The notes under the pieces are model-generated. The model made no database searches, had not been told where the DNA came from, and saw nothing but the letters and a program-made list of their open reading frames with translations. The translations under genes were made by a program, and so were the position numbers. 64,000 nucleotides of DNA from Ctenosaura bakeri (lineage: Eukaryota; Chordata; Lepidosauria; Squamata; Iguanidae). Shown piece by piece: positions 43,651-56,307 of the stretch; position 1 is the stretch's first letter, and each line of letters begins with the position of its first letter. The stretch covers positions 62,001 to 126,000 of the forward strand of contig CAOLHI010004287.1 of NCBI GenBank assembly GCA_948474755.1, written 5' to 3'.

Positions 43651-44254
43651 GAGAAGGATAGGAAGGGGGAGAAGCTACAAACTCATGAATAATTAAATTC
43701 ACCAAGGGAAAATCCACAAAAGTGGAGGGCCAACTGTAGTTCGTCTAGCTAGAAAGCACTTTGCAATGTGATCTATGCATGTCTTTCCATCTCACTGAAT
43801 TCAACAATACCAAATTATAGTGGCAATCCTTTGCTCCCCAGGGGCAGTTAAGGGCTCATGGGATGTGGCAGATGAGCTGTTGCAACAGTGGAAAGAAAGG
43901 AAAGGAAGACGTGCTGGCAGGACAGCATGATCCACCTTCACAGGGTGGCTGGGTCAGGACTATCCTAAGTCCTCAGATTTTTGGGCCCAAACCTGAGACC
44001 TAGGAATGGTCCCTTGTGATATCAACATGTTGTTACAAGAGTGGTGATTAGAGTCAGCATGATATTGTAAGCACCAACAACAGTTGTATGGACTTCATCA
44101 TTCAAATGAAAAACACCAAGCAGCATTTAAAACTAGTTGACACTGAATCACATTGTAGATAGGTCTAAATAAACGTGGAAGGTTGGGTGAAATATCTGAC
44201 AATCTGCTTCTGCCGGAGATGCCATTAGCTATGACACATTAAGCCAATTATTTG

Positions 44255-44632
44255 GTGTTGTTGTTGTTATCGTGTACCTTCAAGTCATTTCTGACTAATG
44301 GTGAACCTACCACAGGGCTTTCTTGGCCAGATTTGTTCAGAGAGGGCTTGCCCAGAGGTGTACCTAGGGTGGGGCAAGTAGGGTATATGCCCTAGGCACC
44401 AAGGCCAGGAGGCACAAAAAAGCCATGCATGTAGGGGTGGGGGTGGGGTACGGGTAAGAAGGTGGGAGCACAACTTCCATGCTTGTCCTAAATACCTGAC
44501 TGGGTTTGCCTTTGCACTGAGGGAAGGTGATGTATGCAAGGTCACCTAGTGGGTTTTCATGGCTGAGTGGAGATTTGAACCCTGGTCTCTAGAGTTGTAG
44601 TCCAATGTTCAGATCTCTACCCCATGCTGGCT
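44255..44632 (-). mobile_element. tRNA-derived SINE interrupted by a hAT element
   Basis: Plus-strand text TTGTTGTTGTTATCGTGTAC and CAAGTCATTTCTGACTAATG (tail) runs to 44352. The body resumes at 44503 (GGTTTGCCTTTGCACTGAGG) and continues to CTACCCCATGCTGGC (head). The split is explained by the insert at 44353-44502. Confidence 0.88.
44353..44502 (+). mobile_element. hAT-type non-autonomous element (150 bp)
   Basis: Starts CAGAGGTGTACCTAGGGTGG and ends CCTAAATACCTGACTG; the ends are inverted at CAG...GTA..TAGG. Flanks GGCTTGCC (44345-44352) and GGTTTGCC (44503-44510) agree at 7 of 8 positions. Same family as 39040-39190. Non-coding. Confidence 0.85.
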
Positions 44633-44639
44633 TTCCCAA

Positions 44640-46525
44640 GTATGCTGTCTGATAAATGCATCTAGGTAAGTTTCTGAACTGTTTCAAAAACCTACAAAGC
44701 TTTATTTACTCTCAAAAGTAGACCAGAAAAAATATGTATGCAGGGTTCCCCCACTCGTCTGACAGGTTAGGGACCAGAACACTGTCAGAAAACAGAATTG
44801 GTTGAAAAGCGGAAGCCACGTAGAGTACTGTAGGGAGCATGATGGACTTACAGAACTTGGAATCATCTGCAAACACAATGCTTTCAAATTTACTCAGCTG
44901 GCCTGGCACCTCTCCCTTTCCTCACCTCACTTTCCAAGCACCACACGTGAGCGGTACCAAGAGAACTTCCACAGGCAAGAAGAAATGGTGAAAGAGTGGA
45001 ACCCTCATTGAATTAATTAAATTTGTCCTTAATTTGGAAGGGTTAAAAGAGTGAGTTGTCTGATAAGGGAGCATCAAAAGACAGGGGCTTCCTGTGCACC
45101 AAGCAGCATAGCTGGAGGTTTCATAAGTCCTTCAGTGGGATCCCTCTCTGAGTGTGTCCTTTGCTCTTCACCACTCCCACCACATCCCACTGTCTCACTA
45201 GACCCTATCCAGTTCACTTCCCAGTAGAAGCAAGCAAGGCCACTCCTTACTCACTTGAAAATTATTACCTCTCCTAGCCCTAGCCATCTTGTGCAATGCA
45301 AAAGAGAAACCAAATGCTGATTGGTGACATTACAGGAAGTTCTATTCAAGGACCCACTCAACAGCTTCATCTTTGTGCTGAGCAGATTTGAACAAAACTG
45401 TGTTATCTTCATTCTACAGTAAGAGATTTTTGCTGCAAGCTTCCATTTTCCACCTGAACTGAACCTAATGTGATTAATGTTTTCCAGTATGTTTTGTTTT
45501 TGCTAGCCTAAGACAAGTTACCAGCTAATTTGGGTGGTTCATGTTGTTTTCTTCTTAGGAATTTAGGGAATAAATCCTTTAATCCATGTCTGGGCTTCTC
45601 AAGCTTAGAGAGAGAAAGAGAGAGGAAAACATGCATGGTGAAATCTTGTCCTCTAGTCCCACAGAAAACATTTCAGCAAACAGCTTTGATTGTTTGGCTT
45701 TCCTCAATGTAAAGTGCATTTAATCACTGATCCTCCTGCAACTGACATATGTAAATAATTACTTATTACATTCCCTACCTAATGGATGATTTTTTAAAAT
45801 TGAAAATGCCAAAAACTGAAGGTCTTCAAAGGGAAACTGACATTTTCCCCTTGCTTTGGTTACAGAAAGGCTAGAAAATTGTAAATCAGAAGCCTACACA
45901 ATTAAAAGGGCCTAATATCATTTAACTGTATGCTAGATTTTAATGTCTTTCTGATAGGCGTAGTATGGTATTGTGTAGCTCTGCAATATTTGGTTAATCG
46001 AAGGAAATCACACTATTGGACTGGAGTCCCAGAGCAGCTTACAAGATAAGTAAAATGCAACTCACTAAACATTAATACAATTTAAAAACAATAAAACAGG
46101 CAGAAAATCACCTTGGTATTGGAATGAGCAATTTAGGGTTCCAGAGTGAAATCTGGAACAGGCTGCTTACCTTTAATGGTTGGGGAAAAGAGGGAACCCT
46201 AATGAGCTGCACAACTGTTATAAACTTGTTCAAAGGGAGCAGTGCATTTGAGATAGAGCCATTAAGAATGAATGCCATGTTTAGAGGCCACCACAGAAAG
46301 TGTTTTTGCAATTACCAATCTCACCTAAGCTAATGGTTGCAACTTCAAAAGGGCCACATTTCTTGATTCACAGATGATGGGCATCCACATATGGCAAAAG
46401 ATTTCCTTGTGATATGAGAAACAGGCAATGTTCTGAAGTGCTGAGATACTTTGGCGTAAGATGCCAGTTCTTAGAATATGGAACAACCACCAGTAATAAT
46501 AAACAACAAAGTAGACAGCATTTTT
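44640..46525. other. unassigned sequence
   Basis: No exon or clear transposon. A possible LINE tail in minus orientation lies near 46030-46085 (GAGCAGCTTACAAGATAAGT). Confidence 0.4.
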
Positions 46526-46529
46526 CTGT

Positions 46530-46951
46530 GGCCCTTTCCGCACCTTATCTTGTTCCGGCGCTGCGGTGTGGGGATCACGCAAGCAGCCTCTGCCGAAAGG
46601 CTGTCCTTTCCCTGCTGCTTCAGCTCTGCACGAGCTGCCTGCTCACGCGAGAGCCCCACCTCTTCCTTCTGCAGTTGCAGCCTAGGACCTTCCCAGGCTG
46701 CACTGGGGCAGGAAGTGCAACCAACCCGGCTCCAGAGGTTTCGCACGCCAGATAAGTGTGCGCGGGGCCTGGGAGCAATGCGCGATCGTGCACCATTTTT
46801 GGCTTCAAGCTGAAAGTGGAAAGGTGCGTGATCGGCCCCTGCTGGCCCCTGGGGCGTCGTGCGATTGTGATTGCATCGTGCAGATCGCTCCTCGCATTCG
46901 CGCGAAGCTCTAGGCCCTCTTTCGCATGGCAAATGCCGTGCAAAAAGGGCC
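46530..46951. mobile_element. MITE family B (422 bp)
   Basis: Termini GGCCCTTTCCGCACCTTATC and CCGTGCAAAAAGGGCC; TGT target duplication (46527-46529, 46952-46954). GC-rich, accounts for the long open frames on both strands (up to 175 codons). Confidence 0.9.
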
Positions 46952-46954
46952 TGT

Positions 46955-48190
46955 GTGGCATGCCATGTGAATGAGAGATGGTTCAGATGAATAATCACCC
47001 TCCTACTCTACAGAGATCGCTGTACGGTACTCATTCCCCAAATTTAGTTACATATGCACAGTCCCCACATGGTCATGTACACATGGTCATGAGACTTCAT
47101 GACTGCATCCCATGTCCCATCTTTATCTAGATTGGACATGTGCATTATGTCACCTTGCAGATATAATTTGACTACAGTGCCCAGCATCTATCACCAATGT
47201 CTATACTGCCTAGGCAGATACTCCTACAGTCTGGATGGCTGTATGATTCCTACTCAGTCTAGAATATCTTTTCCATTCAGTTCATTGGAAATAGCCAGTT
47301 GTCAGGGTATACTCCACAGGGCTGTTTCCACTTGCAGGAATCCCTCAGGCAAACTATCTTCTTTTTGGCTTTCTTCTCTGTTGGTGGGCCCAGATGGGTA
47401 TAACTGGTAGTTGTGGTTCAATTCAGAGCAGGCCTGGGCAGCCACACACGTTAGGCATACTTTTTCTTTCTTATAGTGTCCTAGAGCAGCACTAGTTCAG
47501 AAGCATTGAGGGAGATTTAAAGAATAATTTCATCTAGTCCACTTGATATTGCTCAGAGAAATAAATTAAAAGGGGCCAAGGCAGGCATCAGAAATGTATC
47601 CATGTTTGTGGAACTAAACAGCAGGCAGGAATGGAGTCTTTGGCCAGAATCCTCTACCACAGCCTGCGATATGTAACTTCACATATAATTGGCTATGTAG
47701 CAGAGGTGCTAAGAAACTCTCTTAGTGAATTGCAAAGGTGTGCAATAGGAACACCAGCAAGAGTGTCTCAATGTGCATCAGGCTCTCCCTGTCCACATCA
47801 GCATTCCCTAACTAGTGTCCTGAAGTGCAACAAGACCAATGAGCATGAGCCTCAGAGCACATCATCTCTATGCACATTTGTCCCATTGTGCCTCAGCCAT
47901 TCTACTGGCTCCTCTATATAGTAACATAGCAGCAGCAGTGGATATAGAACTGTCCAATTCTAAATGCCACTCACATGAGTCCACATGTTAATAAGTAGAG
48001 GGAAGACGTAGATTAAGGGAACACCTACCAGGAAGTGACTCAACGCAATGGTACGGAGATAGGAGAGGACCAAAGCATAGTAGGATACAATTGCAAACTT
48101 GCTTTTGAATAAAGTGCTTTATTTCATAACAGATTCTTAGTGGTGCTTAACACCACATGAAACAAACAACACGGTCTGACTAGATTTTAA
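46955..48190. other. unassigned sequence
   Basis: No exon or complete element recognised. TTGACTACAGTGCCCAGCAT near 47167 may be one arm of a foldback element. Confidence 0.4.
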
Positions 48191-48195
48191 AAAAT

Positions 48196-48637
48196 GCATA
48201 TCCTCTAAATGTCTTGATTTGGCAAGGACAGTCTCAATTAATCCTCTGTGATCCCATTTTTTCAGCTGCTTTTAAAATGTCCCAGTTTCTCTCTCCTACT
48301 CACACTTCCCGCTTCTTTTCTTCAGCTTATGGTACTTCAGTTGCTGCAAACTGAGTTCAAACTGCAAAAGCAGCTTGTACTCAATTGACTCAGCAGGGAG
48401 GACAGGAGAGGCAGAGTCTTGTTCTTCTGATTAGGTTAATTCCTCTCCCCTACCCCGCTTTTCAAGCTTTCCTAAACTCACTACATACCATATGTTCCAA
48501 GGTTTCTCTCCTTAAAATAGTAGGTTTGTGTATTCTTCCTGAATAATAACTTTTGCTCTCTTGTTGTATGACCAAACCCTTTACACAACGCTCTGCTTTT
48601 GCTTGGACATACATCTGTGAAATATTGGAGGGTATGC
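48196..48637 (+). mobile_element. family D element, best-preserved ends (442 bp)
   Basis: The left end GCATATCCTCTAAATGTC and the right end ATATTGGAGGGTATGC are inverted (GCATA-CCTC-AA-T). Body motifs as at 21686 and 26300. This makes it a DNA-transposon-like non-autonomous element. No target duplication was established. Confidence 0.75.
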
Positions 48638-48639
48638 TT

Positions 48640-51250
48640 TTATTTTTGCTTTTGTTTTGTTACAGTCCACTGGCTAAGTGTTCTGGGAACTATAGTCCAA
48701 AAACATAATTGCTGGAATCCTCTACAGCAGTTATGAATGCATAACCTAGAATTATGCTCTTGAGACTGTTATGTATTCCCAGTCCCTATGTAGCCCCTAG
48801 TTCAGTTGAGGTTACATAAGTATATCTCCCATACAGAACTCTGGCCTACATTTCCAAAATCTGGTCCTGGCATGTCAGGTGTGTTGATGGCAGCTTTGAA
48901 ACACTATCAAATGAGATCTCTGGAGCAGAACACATGCTGGTTATAAAAGAGTTCTCAAGAAAATTTACCTGAAGTAAGCTAGGAAACATAGACATTACTT
49001 TTCAAGCAGCTTGTATTGCTTTTCACCAGCTCCATCTAGTGAGAATGTTACTCTGAGATTGGATCCAGTTTTCCTCTCTGAATGGTAGTCTTGGAATTAT
49101 TTTCATTCCACATGGAAAAACAATGACCAGAACCAAAAAAAAAATTCTTTATGTGTGTGTTCTGAGGGAAAAAGTAGAATCTAGTGTCTTGTCTGTAAAA
49201 GCTTGCTTGCAAAACCTGCTTGTCTTCCATCAGAGGAATCCATCCAAAAGCACTTTTGGAGAAGATGATACCACATAGAAGCCCAGTCATCTCTGTAAAT
49301 ATGTCATATGGCCAGCCTTTACACAACCAGTGCCACTTTTTTTTTCCTACATAGAAATAAGAAATAATCCCATAAATAATGGGATCTTCCCAAATGATAA
49401 AAACGTGTTCACTTTTCTGCCAGATGAATGGTAGAGAAATCCAACTGCTTTTCTTCATTGCTATTGCTTTTCTAGTACTCCTGTATGTTGTACTCCACAC
49501 CCACCTTCACCACCATGTATGAAGTGCAAGTCAGGGTTTTACTTTGCCGTGGGAACATGAGCTGGATGCGATTACACAGATCCTATCTTCATGCAGGGGG
49601 AAAAAAAGGTCATATGCTCATTGATCTTCAATGAATAGATTTAGAAAGCACAAATTTACAAACAAACAAATACACTTTTCTTTTCATCTCTTCCTCTTTG
49701 AATTTTGTTTTGTAGGTAGTTGGAGATCTGGTTTACTTTAAAAGAGTGAAAGAGACAGAATTCCCTGAGGTAATTCACTGAGTACTGGGAGGTCTTGGTG
49801 ACACAATTGAACTGGCACCAAATCAATAAAAACAGAACAGAGGAGAAAGAGAGAGAGATGTAATTAAAACAGGCTGTTAAAAACATCGAGATCCATAATT
49901 AAAAGATGCAAACTATTGTTTTGCTACACTAATTGTCTTTTAATTCTTGAACAGTCAGAATGGCATAATATCCGCCAAATATCCGTTCACTTGGACTCTT
50001 TCTGCTTCTAGCGTGATAAGACTGTTTATATTCTAGAGCAGAAGGCACTCTGTGCTTTCATCTCCATGTGGGTAAAAGCAACTTCCTTCTAAGATAGCAT
50101 GGAAAGAAAACGTTTTATTGGTTTCTCTTCTGGTGAGTACAATTATAATCGGCTGTGTACATGTGCACGCCTATACATCTGGATCCTAAATCCTCCCTAC
50201 TTTAATATCTTGCATTGACTTTGACACACATTTTCAAAACACTGATTCTAGATGTACTCTGTTATCTTTAGGACTGTATCCAGGCAGCTTTATACCACAC
50301 ATGGAGTAGCACATTTGCAGAACTGTTAAAGTAGCATGTAAACCAAGACTTGAAAGTAACAAATCACTTGGGACTTAATACTTGGAGCAGGTAACAAGGA
50401 TATAAGAAGTCACATTTGAAAACAATTTGGTGAGTGAAGTAACTTTGCAGGAACAAAAATTAATTGCTTTCAGTTATTTAGAAGAGTTACTATTAAATGA
50501 CATATTTAGAAGCATTTTGATAAGAATCTCATTCCTTTTTTTCTCTTCAGAAAAGTAATAGAATGTAACAGAAAAGCTGAGCAACAAGAATGTGAATATA
50601 TTACTCTCCTGTCATTTGCAGCAAAAAATAGTAATGAGTTACTTCTCAAACTCTCTAACAAATAACAGGAACAAATTATACTTCTTTAAAGTAAATTTCC
50701 TAGCTATGTTGTGACTTTCCCAGAATCATTTAAACTTGTACATCTTAAATAAGAAGATGTTTAGTAGGAGAAGCACCTAAGAATTAGAAACACAGAAGAG
50801 CTATAAATTATTGTCACTCTTTAAGTCTCTGAACTTTCTTGATGGAATTTGTCATGATGGGAAAAAATACAACAAAAATTAAAAAATTCTTATTTCAATT
50901 TTACTTCACTGTCTTTTTATTCAGGCCTTGTTAAACATACAGGTCCAATTATAATTCATTGCTAGAGTGGCATGGAAGCTATATGATGCTTGCACAAGTA
51001 AAAAGCAACCACCAAAACTATGTCACTGTGGGTTGTTGTTTTTAATAGGGGTCACCCAAAAGAACATGGGGTCAGATCACACCTGAAAATGTAAGTTACC
51101 ATTACTTTTGATAGTAAGAAACACTCTGAAAAGAAATTGCAAATTCTGAAAGAGACTGAGAGAGTGAACATCCAACAACCAATCTATAAAAGACAGTTCT
51201 CAGGATATTATGAACTTCTGTTTGATTATTAAAATCCCTGACATATTTTG
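48640..51250. other. long AT-rich tract, no gene called
   Basis: Contains one 150-codon open frame on the minus strand (49500-49048) with no recognisable domain, an A-rich or T-rich composition and no supporting context; about one such frame is expected by chance in a window this size. The interval 49880-50010 is a candidate conserved non-coding element with a 10 bp inverted repeat. Confidence 0.45.
49897..49945. repeat. 10 bp inverted repeat around POU/homeodomain-like words
   Basis: AATTAAAAGA (49897-49906) and TCTTTTAATT (49936-49945) are exact complements with a 29 base loop containing ATGCAAAC and ATTGTTTTGC. Confidence 0.6.
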
Positions 51251-51253
51251 GAC

Positions 51254-51569
51254 TATAAATATTTTGAGGACCTCTTCAGGGTGTTCCTGAAAGGAATTGG
51301 TCTGCAGAAATTTGTGATAAAGCCATCTCAGATACAGCTTATTTTTAAGCTCCAAGAAGGCTTTGGCATCTTTATAAGCTAACGTGCATCAGACATTTTA
51401 ATACCAAGCTGGCAGGGACAGTCTGAAAATGTTCCAGTTTCTCTCTCCTTCTCTCATTTTCCCCTTCTGTTGTCAGCTTTCTTCAAGTGCTACAAACTCT
51501 GTTCAAAGTGCAAAGGTAGCTTGCACTCACTTAACAGGGGAGGAGGAAGAAGAGAGGAGGGGAAGGAAT
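51254..51569 (+). repeat. 0.32 kb duplicated segment, copy 1
   Basis: Nearly identical to 53575-53890 in the same orientation. I count about four substitutions and one 8 bp indel over some 316 bases. The second half (from GGCAGGGACAGTCTGA on) is a piece of family D; the first half (TATAAATATTTTGAGGACCT onward) is not otherwise seen in the window. Confidence 0.92.
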
Positions 51570-51571
51570 CT

Positions 51572-53570
51572 TAACCTAATTTTGAAATGATTAAATAAGA
51601 AAGCACTATTAGACATTTTATAGAGAATGGAAGAATTGGAAATCAGCAACATGTTGGCTGTGAGGAGCCATGATCATTTTCCTCTTGTTTTCCTAGGCTG
51701 TGAGGTCAAGAGCAGGCCCCAGGCCCTGTGCAACTTTGATGCTGGGCATGTCAGTACCAGAGCTTTTGCTGGAGACAATGAAGAGGAGTTTTTATCCTTC
51801 CTTTCACATGGAGGAACACTGCAGCTTTCATGCACAGGAACACTGGAAACAAACACATTGTCTTAAGAACACAGACATTTGCTTAATGATGCCACAATAA
51901 CAATGCAGAGAGATTCAATTAACAGTAAAGGTCACACAATGAATCAATGTCAGGACAGCCCCAGAACCCAAATCTCTTGTTCTTGCAACCAGGCCTGGTA
52001 GATTCCCACAGTTTAACAAAGACTTCAATCAGGACTCAAAACAACAAAAGGGAAAAAAATGCCCTCACCACTGGGGAAGAGAGCCCTCCCTGTGTCAGAT
52101 TGTGCCCTGTGGCATTAATAACATTAATGAATAACATTAATGACATCCTAGCACTTTATCTTTTACATCTGTGGCAGAGACATATATTGTCCTACTGCCA
52201 TATTAAATGGTTCTTAGGGGTGGGGGCAAAATTTATTATATGGGTCATTTGGCTTTCCAGATCTTGGGGCCTAGCCCCTCATTTTCAATCATCAGGGTGA
52301 AGGAGAGGAATCTTAGGGAGAGATGGCTGTCCTGAAAAGTCTCTCTCTCTCTCTCTGTATATTCCTCTTTGGATTTTTTAAAAAAAACTCTGAATCACAT
52401 ACTCTGTGTAACTGTTGTCGACGCTTAATGGGTCACACAATGACTACACTGGGCTGCCCCTTATAATGTCGCCCTTGTAACATCACCAGAGTCCACCCTG
52501 GTGACATCACAAGGAATGGCTTCTGTGTTGCAGAATTTGGCACTGAAATCTTAGAGCGTGGGATAGTCCTGATTTGGCAACCCAATGGGTCAGAGACTGC
52601 AACCATTTTCAGAAGATCATGGGGTAAATTAGGTGGGTATAGGTGGCCTCATGGCAGTAGCTCCTGCCTCATCCTGCACGCATGTATTAGAATGCGTGAT
52701 CATTTGTATACATGCCCTCCATTTTGACTACTGAGAACCGTGCAAGGATAGGGGTCCTGACCATCAGGTCATAGCCAGAGATGTACATACTGGGATCTTT
52801 ACACACATACTAATTAAGTGCATAGACCAGGTACACAGCCTTCTCTAAAATGCTGATCTTCTCCATATGTACTAATTCTTAGTCTTCTGAACATTTGATA
52901 GGAACAATTTAAAAAAAAAAAGATGACTTAAGGTTGTCAGGTCAGAGGCATCTCAGGTTCTGCAATTTTAGACCCAAAACCTGAGAGGCAGTACAGATTT
53001 CTCTTTGACAGGTCCTGGGAATGTCATGAAACATGTTACACTAAACATCACCCACAGGTTTTACATTCAAGTTGTGGAATCCTCCCTTATCCACGAAATA
53101 ATATGCCTCATAATCATACTATTAGGGCTACTAAGTATTTTAGGAAGGGGCATAAGATGACAAGGATGATGACAACAATGGCAGGGTCCTTGCAATTGGT
53201 GAGAAACACCAGTCAATTTGGAGACTGGTTGGTTGGCTGGAGACAGGACGCCTCTGTGCAGACACTGGAAGATGAACTGTTTACTCCAGTCCTCCTGGGA
53301 GCATATAAGCACTCCCTGGTTGAGACTCCAGCCAGTCTTCCTCTGAATAATATTACTATTAGTTCATTTTTTTCTTTGACATTAATATATTATAGAAAAC
53401 TTCAGTTAATATATTGAAGAGTCTGGAGGAGGACTCGTGCTTTGAAGCATTCACACTAATGTGCTCACCGGGCCATTCTCAGGGTAGCTTACACATTTGG
53501 TTAGGACTTAGAAACATTTGATTCAGAGACAAAAGACACACTGATAGTGAAATTGTGCTCACAATCCATC
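51572..53570. other. unassigned sequence
   Basis: No exon or transposon recognised. A short CT run lies near 52341-52356. Text GATGACATCACAAGG-like repeats near 52480-52510 are only local similarity. Confidence 0.4.
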
Positions 53571-53574
53571 CCTT

Positions 53575-53890
53575 TATAAATATTTTGAGGACCTCTTCAG
53601 GGTGTTCCTGAAAGGAATTGGTCTGCAGAAATTTGTGATAAAGCCATCTCAGATACAACTTATTTTTAAGCTCCAAGAAGGCTTTGGCATCTTTATAAGC
53701 TAACATGCATCAGACATTTTAATACCAAGCTGGCAGGGACAGTCTGAAGCCTTTAAAATGTTCCAGTTTCTCTCTCCTTCTCTCATTTTCCCCTTCTGTT
53801 GTCAGCTTTCTTCAAGTGCTACAAACTCAGTTCAAAGTGCAAAGGTAGCTTGCACTCACTTAACAGGGGAGGAGGAGGAAGAGAGGAGGG
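53575..53890 (+). repeat. 0.32 kb duplicated segment, copy 2
   Basis: Partner of 51254-51569. This copy has the longer AGTCTGAAGCCTTTAAAATG, which agrees with other family D copies (GCTTTTAAAATGTCCCAG at 48262), so the shorter copy 1 probably carries a deletion. Confidence 0.92.
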
Positions 53891-54545
53891 CTAAAGTTAT
53901 TGCTGAAAGTAATCATGTACTAAACTCAGAATGATTTCCTAATAATAATAATGATGATGATGTGGAAATATACCTCAGCATTTCCTAAAAGTGAATTATA
54001 AATGCATCAAAGCTGTTGTGAGGTAAGCCTAAATTTACAATGTATGTCAAAGGAAATGACACTACACAAGGGATGGTCATCACAAAATGTGGACATAAAA
54101 ATTCCTAAATCTTGACCTGGCACCCAAATGTCAAAACAATAAATCTAACAAGGATTAGCCTCCATCTAAATTTAGTTTGGTGTTTGTTACACCATTGGCT
54201 CCTACCATGTCTACAGACATTATACATAAGTGGCAAACATTTTGGCAAACAATACACAGTTCATATTGCAAAAGAATTTCTCATGCGAAATAAAATATAA
54301 TTGACAGATGCTCAAATAATGTATATGAAAAGTGTATTTATTAAAATTATTCATACATGTTTGTTCATAAAAATTTATCACAGAGTTTTTCAAATTTGAA
54401 AAAAATAACAAAAAATAAAGCTATGTTTCATTGAAATCAGACAAAAGAAAACAATGGCAACAAAAAGATTAAGGTACATGTTATCTGGTAAAAATGTTGT
54501 TTTGTCAAATGCCAATACACAACACACTCAATGAACTATGAACTT

Positions 54546-54548
54546 TTT

Positions 54549-54600
<52 letters not shown>
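54546..54600. repeat. (TTTC)n microsatellite
   Basis: About 13 perfect TTTC units. Confidence 0.97.
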
Positions 54601-54609
54601 ACAAATCTG

Positions 54610-55950
54610 ATGAGGACATAGCTGGCCTTGCCATTTTCACAACAGGTAAGAATTATTTGGCCCAGTTTTGATGCCAGCATCAAACAAACACCTGCACATT
54701 ATAACTGGCCAAAATGGAAGATACTGAAGTTTGCCTTACTGTGCAATACAGAAGCCCAATCTCACCTACCACATGCTTTCTGTCTTAATAGCTCCTGAGG
54801 AAAGACAAATATTCATGAATCATTTTCCCTTGTTTGAACGGTTTAAAAAAAAAATCCCAGAAACAAGATGGTTCTTTGTATGTACTGTGCTTGCCCAAAC
54901 CTTCTTTCTTGTTGAGGAAAGCTTCATTGCTGTCTTGGAAGATCTTCACATGCTGCAAAATAATGTATCTGTTAGAGGAGTACTTGGCAAGTGTGCTTAT
55001 GGTCAGAAAGTCCAGGCTAGCCCTGTGAACTCTCTCTAGCTGAGAGATATTGCTCACTTCATGGGCCTGTTGGTTGTTGTGGCTCCTCTAACTAAGGAAA
55101 ACAAAAGAAAATCCCTTACACTCACAAAATCAGCATGCCAGGAAGAGAAACTAGGCAAGATTCCTACAACTGGTAGAGAGGATTATTATTTGTATTATCT
55201 GGTGCAGAAGACAATCCTGCTCTTCCAAATTATTGTGATAGGAGGTGACCTTTGGGTTCTTGAAGACTATGCCAGTGGAGTGCAGACTCTGGAAGGTTCT
55301 GCCAAGCTGATAAGGCCTTAAGTATGGCCTCAATGGTGGATTACACATCCACTGTTAGACATGTTACATAACTAAGTTCAGTGTTGTCTCCAGAAGTTTG
55401 TGTGACCAATTGGCCAAAGTAGATGTGAACACAGTGACAATGTAAAAAAGCTGCAGTCTGTTTGAGAAGAGGGACTACCTACACTAATGAAATCATGGAT
55501 CGTCAAACTAACCTGAAGTGAAGTGATGTCCATTGACATGATTTCCATTTCCTGGAATCTGAAGAGGTACAGCCAAGGCACAGGTTTGCCATCTAATAAG
55601 CTAGGCTTGCATCCATAGGCAGTTTTCAGATGGCTCGTTCTTAATTTGTTGTCTACTTCAGGTGTGATAGGGAGGCTTCACAAGGGTAACTTGATACTTG
55701 TATAAATACTGTAGTTCTGTGGGCCTATCAGAACAACAAAGGTCACGTTTTCACGTTTCCAACAAGGGACAGAAAAGCTTGGTGTGGAGAGTGTAATTCC
55801 AGCCAGGAATGCGACTAAATCTTGAGTTCACAATCCTTTCCCTATAGTGCATACAAGCTCAGCCCAATGATACCTGAGCCACCAGCCATCAGTGGGCCAT
55901 GGAAAGCAATAGGCCATGCTCTCATGAAGGCCATTTTCACATAGATGTAG
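54610..55950 (-). other. non-repetitive tract, possible decayed coding sequence
   Basis: Minus-strand open runs in changing frames read like protein: KTAYG-type text, then PWLYLFRFQEMEIMSMDITS before a CAG/GTTAGT site at about 55514, then YQLGRTFQSLHSTGIVFKNP near 55300, then ERVHRASLDFLTISTLAKYS near 55020. None could be assigned to a family. It may be an old pseudogene, an unknown retroelement, or chance. Confidence 0.3.
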
Positions 55951-56307
55951 AGCAGAGAGAGGTATGAAGAAGAGAAGCTTCCCTAGACCACATAAGACCC
56001 AGAATGTGGAAGTAACTCATTTATTCATAAAGAATTAGTCATAATCACTTGGTCCAATTAATTAATTAATATTAATTATTAATTTTCATTAATTACCATA
56101 TCTGTAACTAGAGTACAACTAGAGGTATGATTATATCATAGTAAAAAAAAATTACACCACTCCTTTTGTGGTGTAGTTGTAACTGTTATACTTGCTTTTA
56201 TTGTTACAAGTGTCACCTTGCTACTTGTGTCTTGTAACATAGGCCAGTCAGTGGCCTTTAATATTCTGGAATTTTTCAAAACTAAGTAACCAAATGTATC
56301 TGTTTTA

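Noticed and set aside
43183..43692. Open frames on both strands (133 and 88 codons)
   Set aside because: Produced by the pyrimidine-rich minisatellite, which has few stop codons in several frames.
49048..49500. 150-codon minus-strand open frame as a new gene
   Set aside because: No domain, no family resemblance, AT-driven composition, no promoter or splice context; about one frame of this length is expected by chance.
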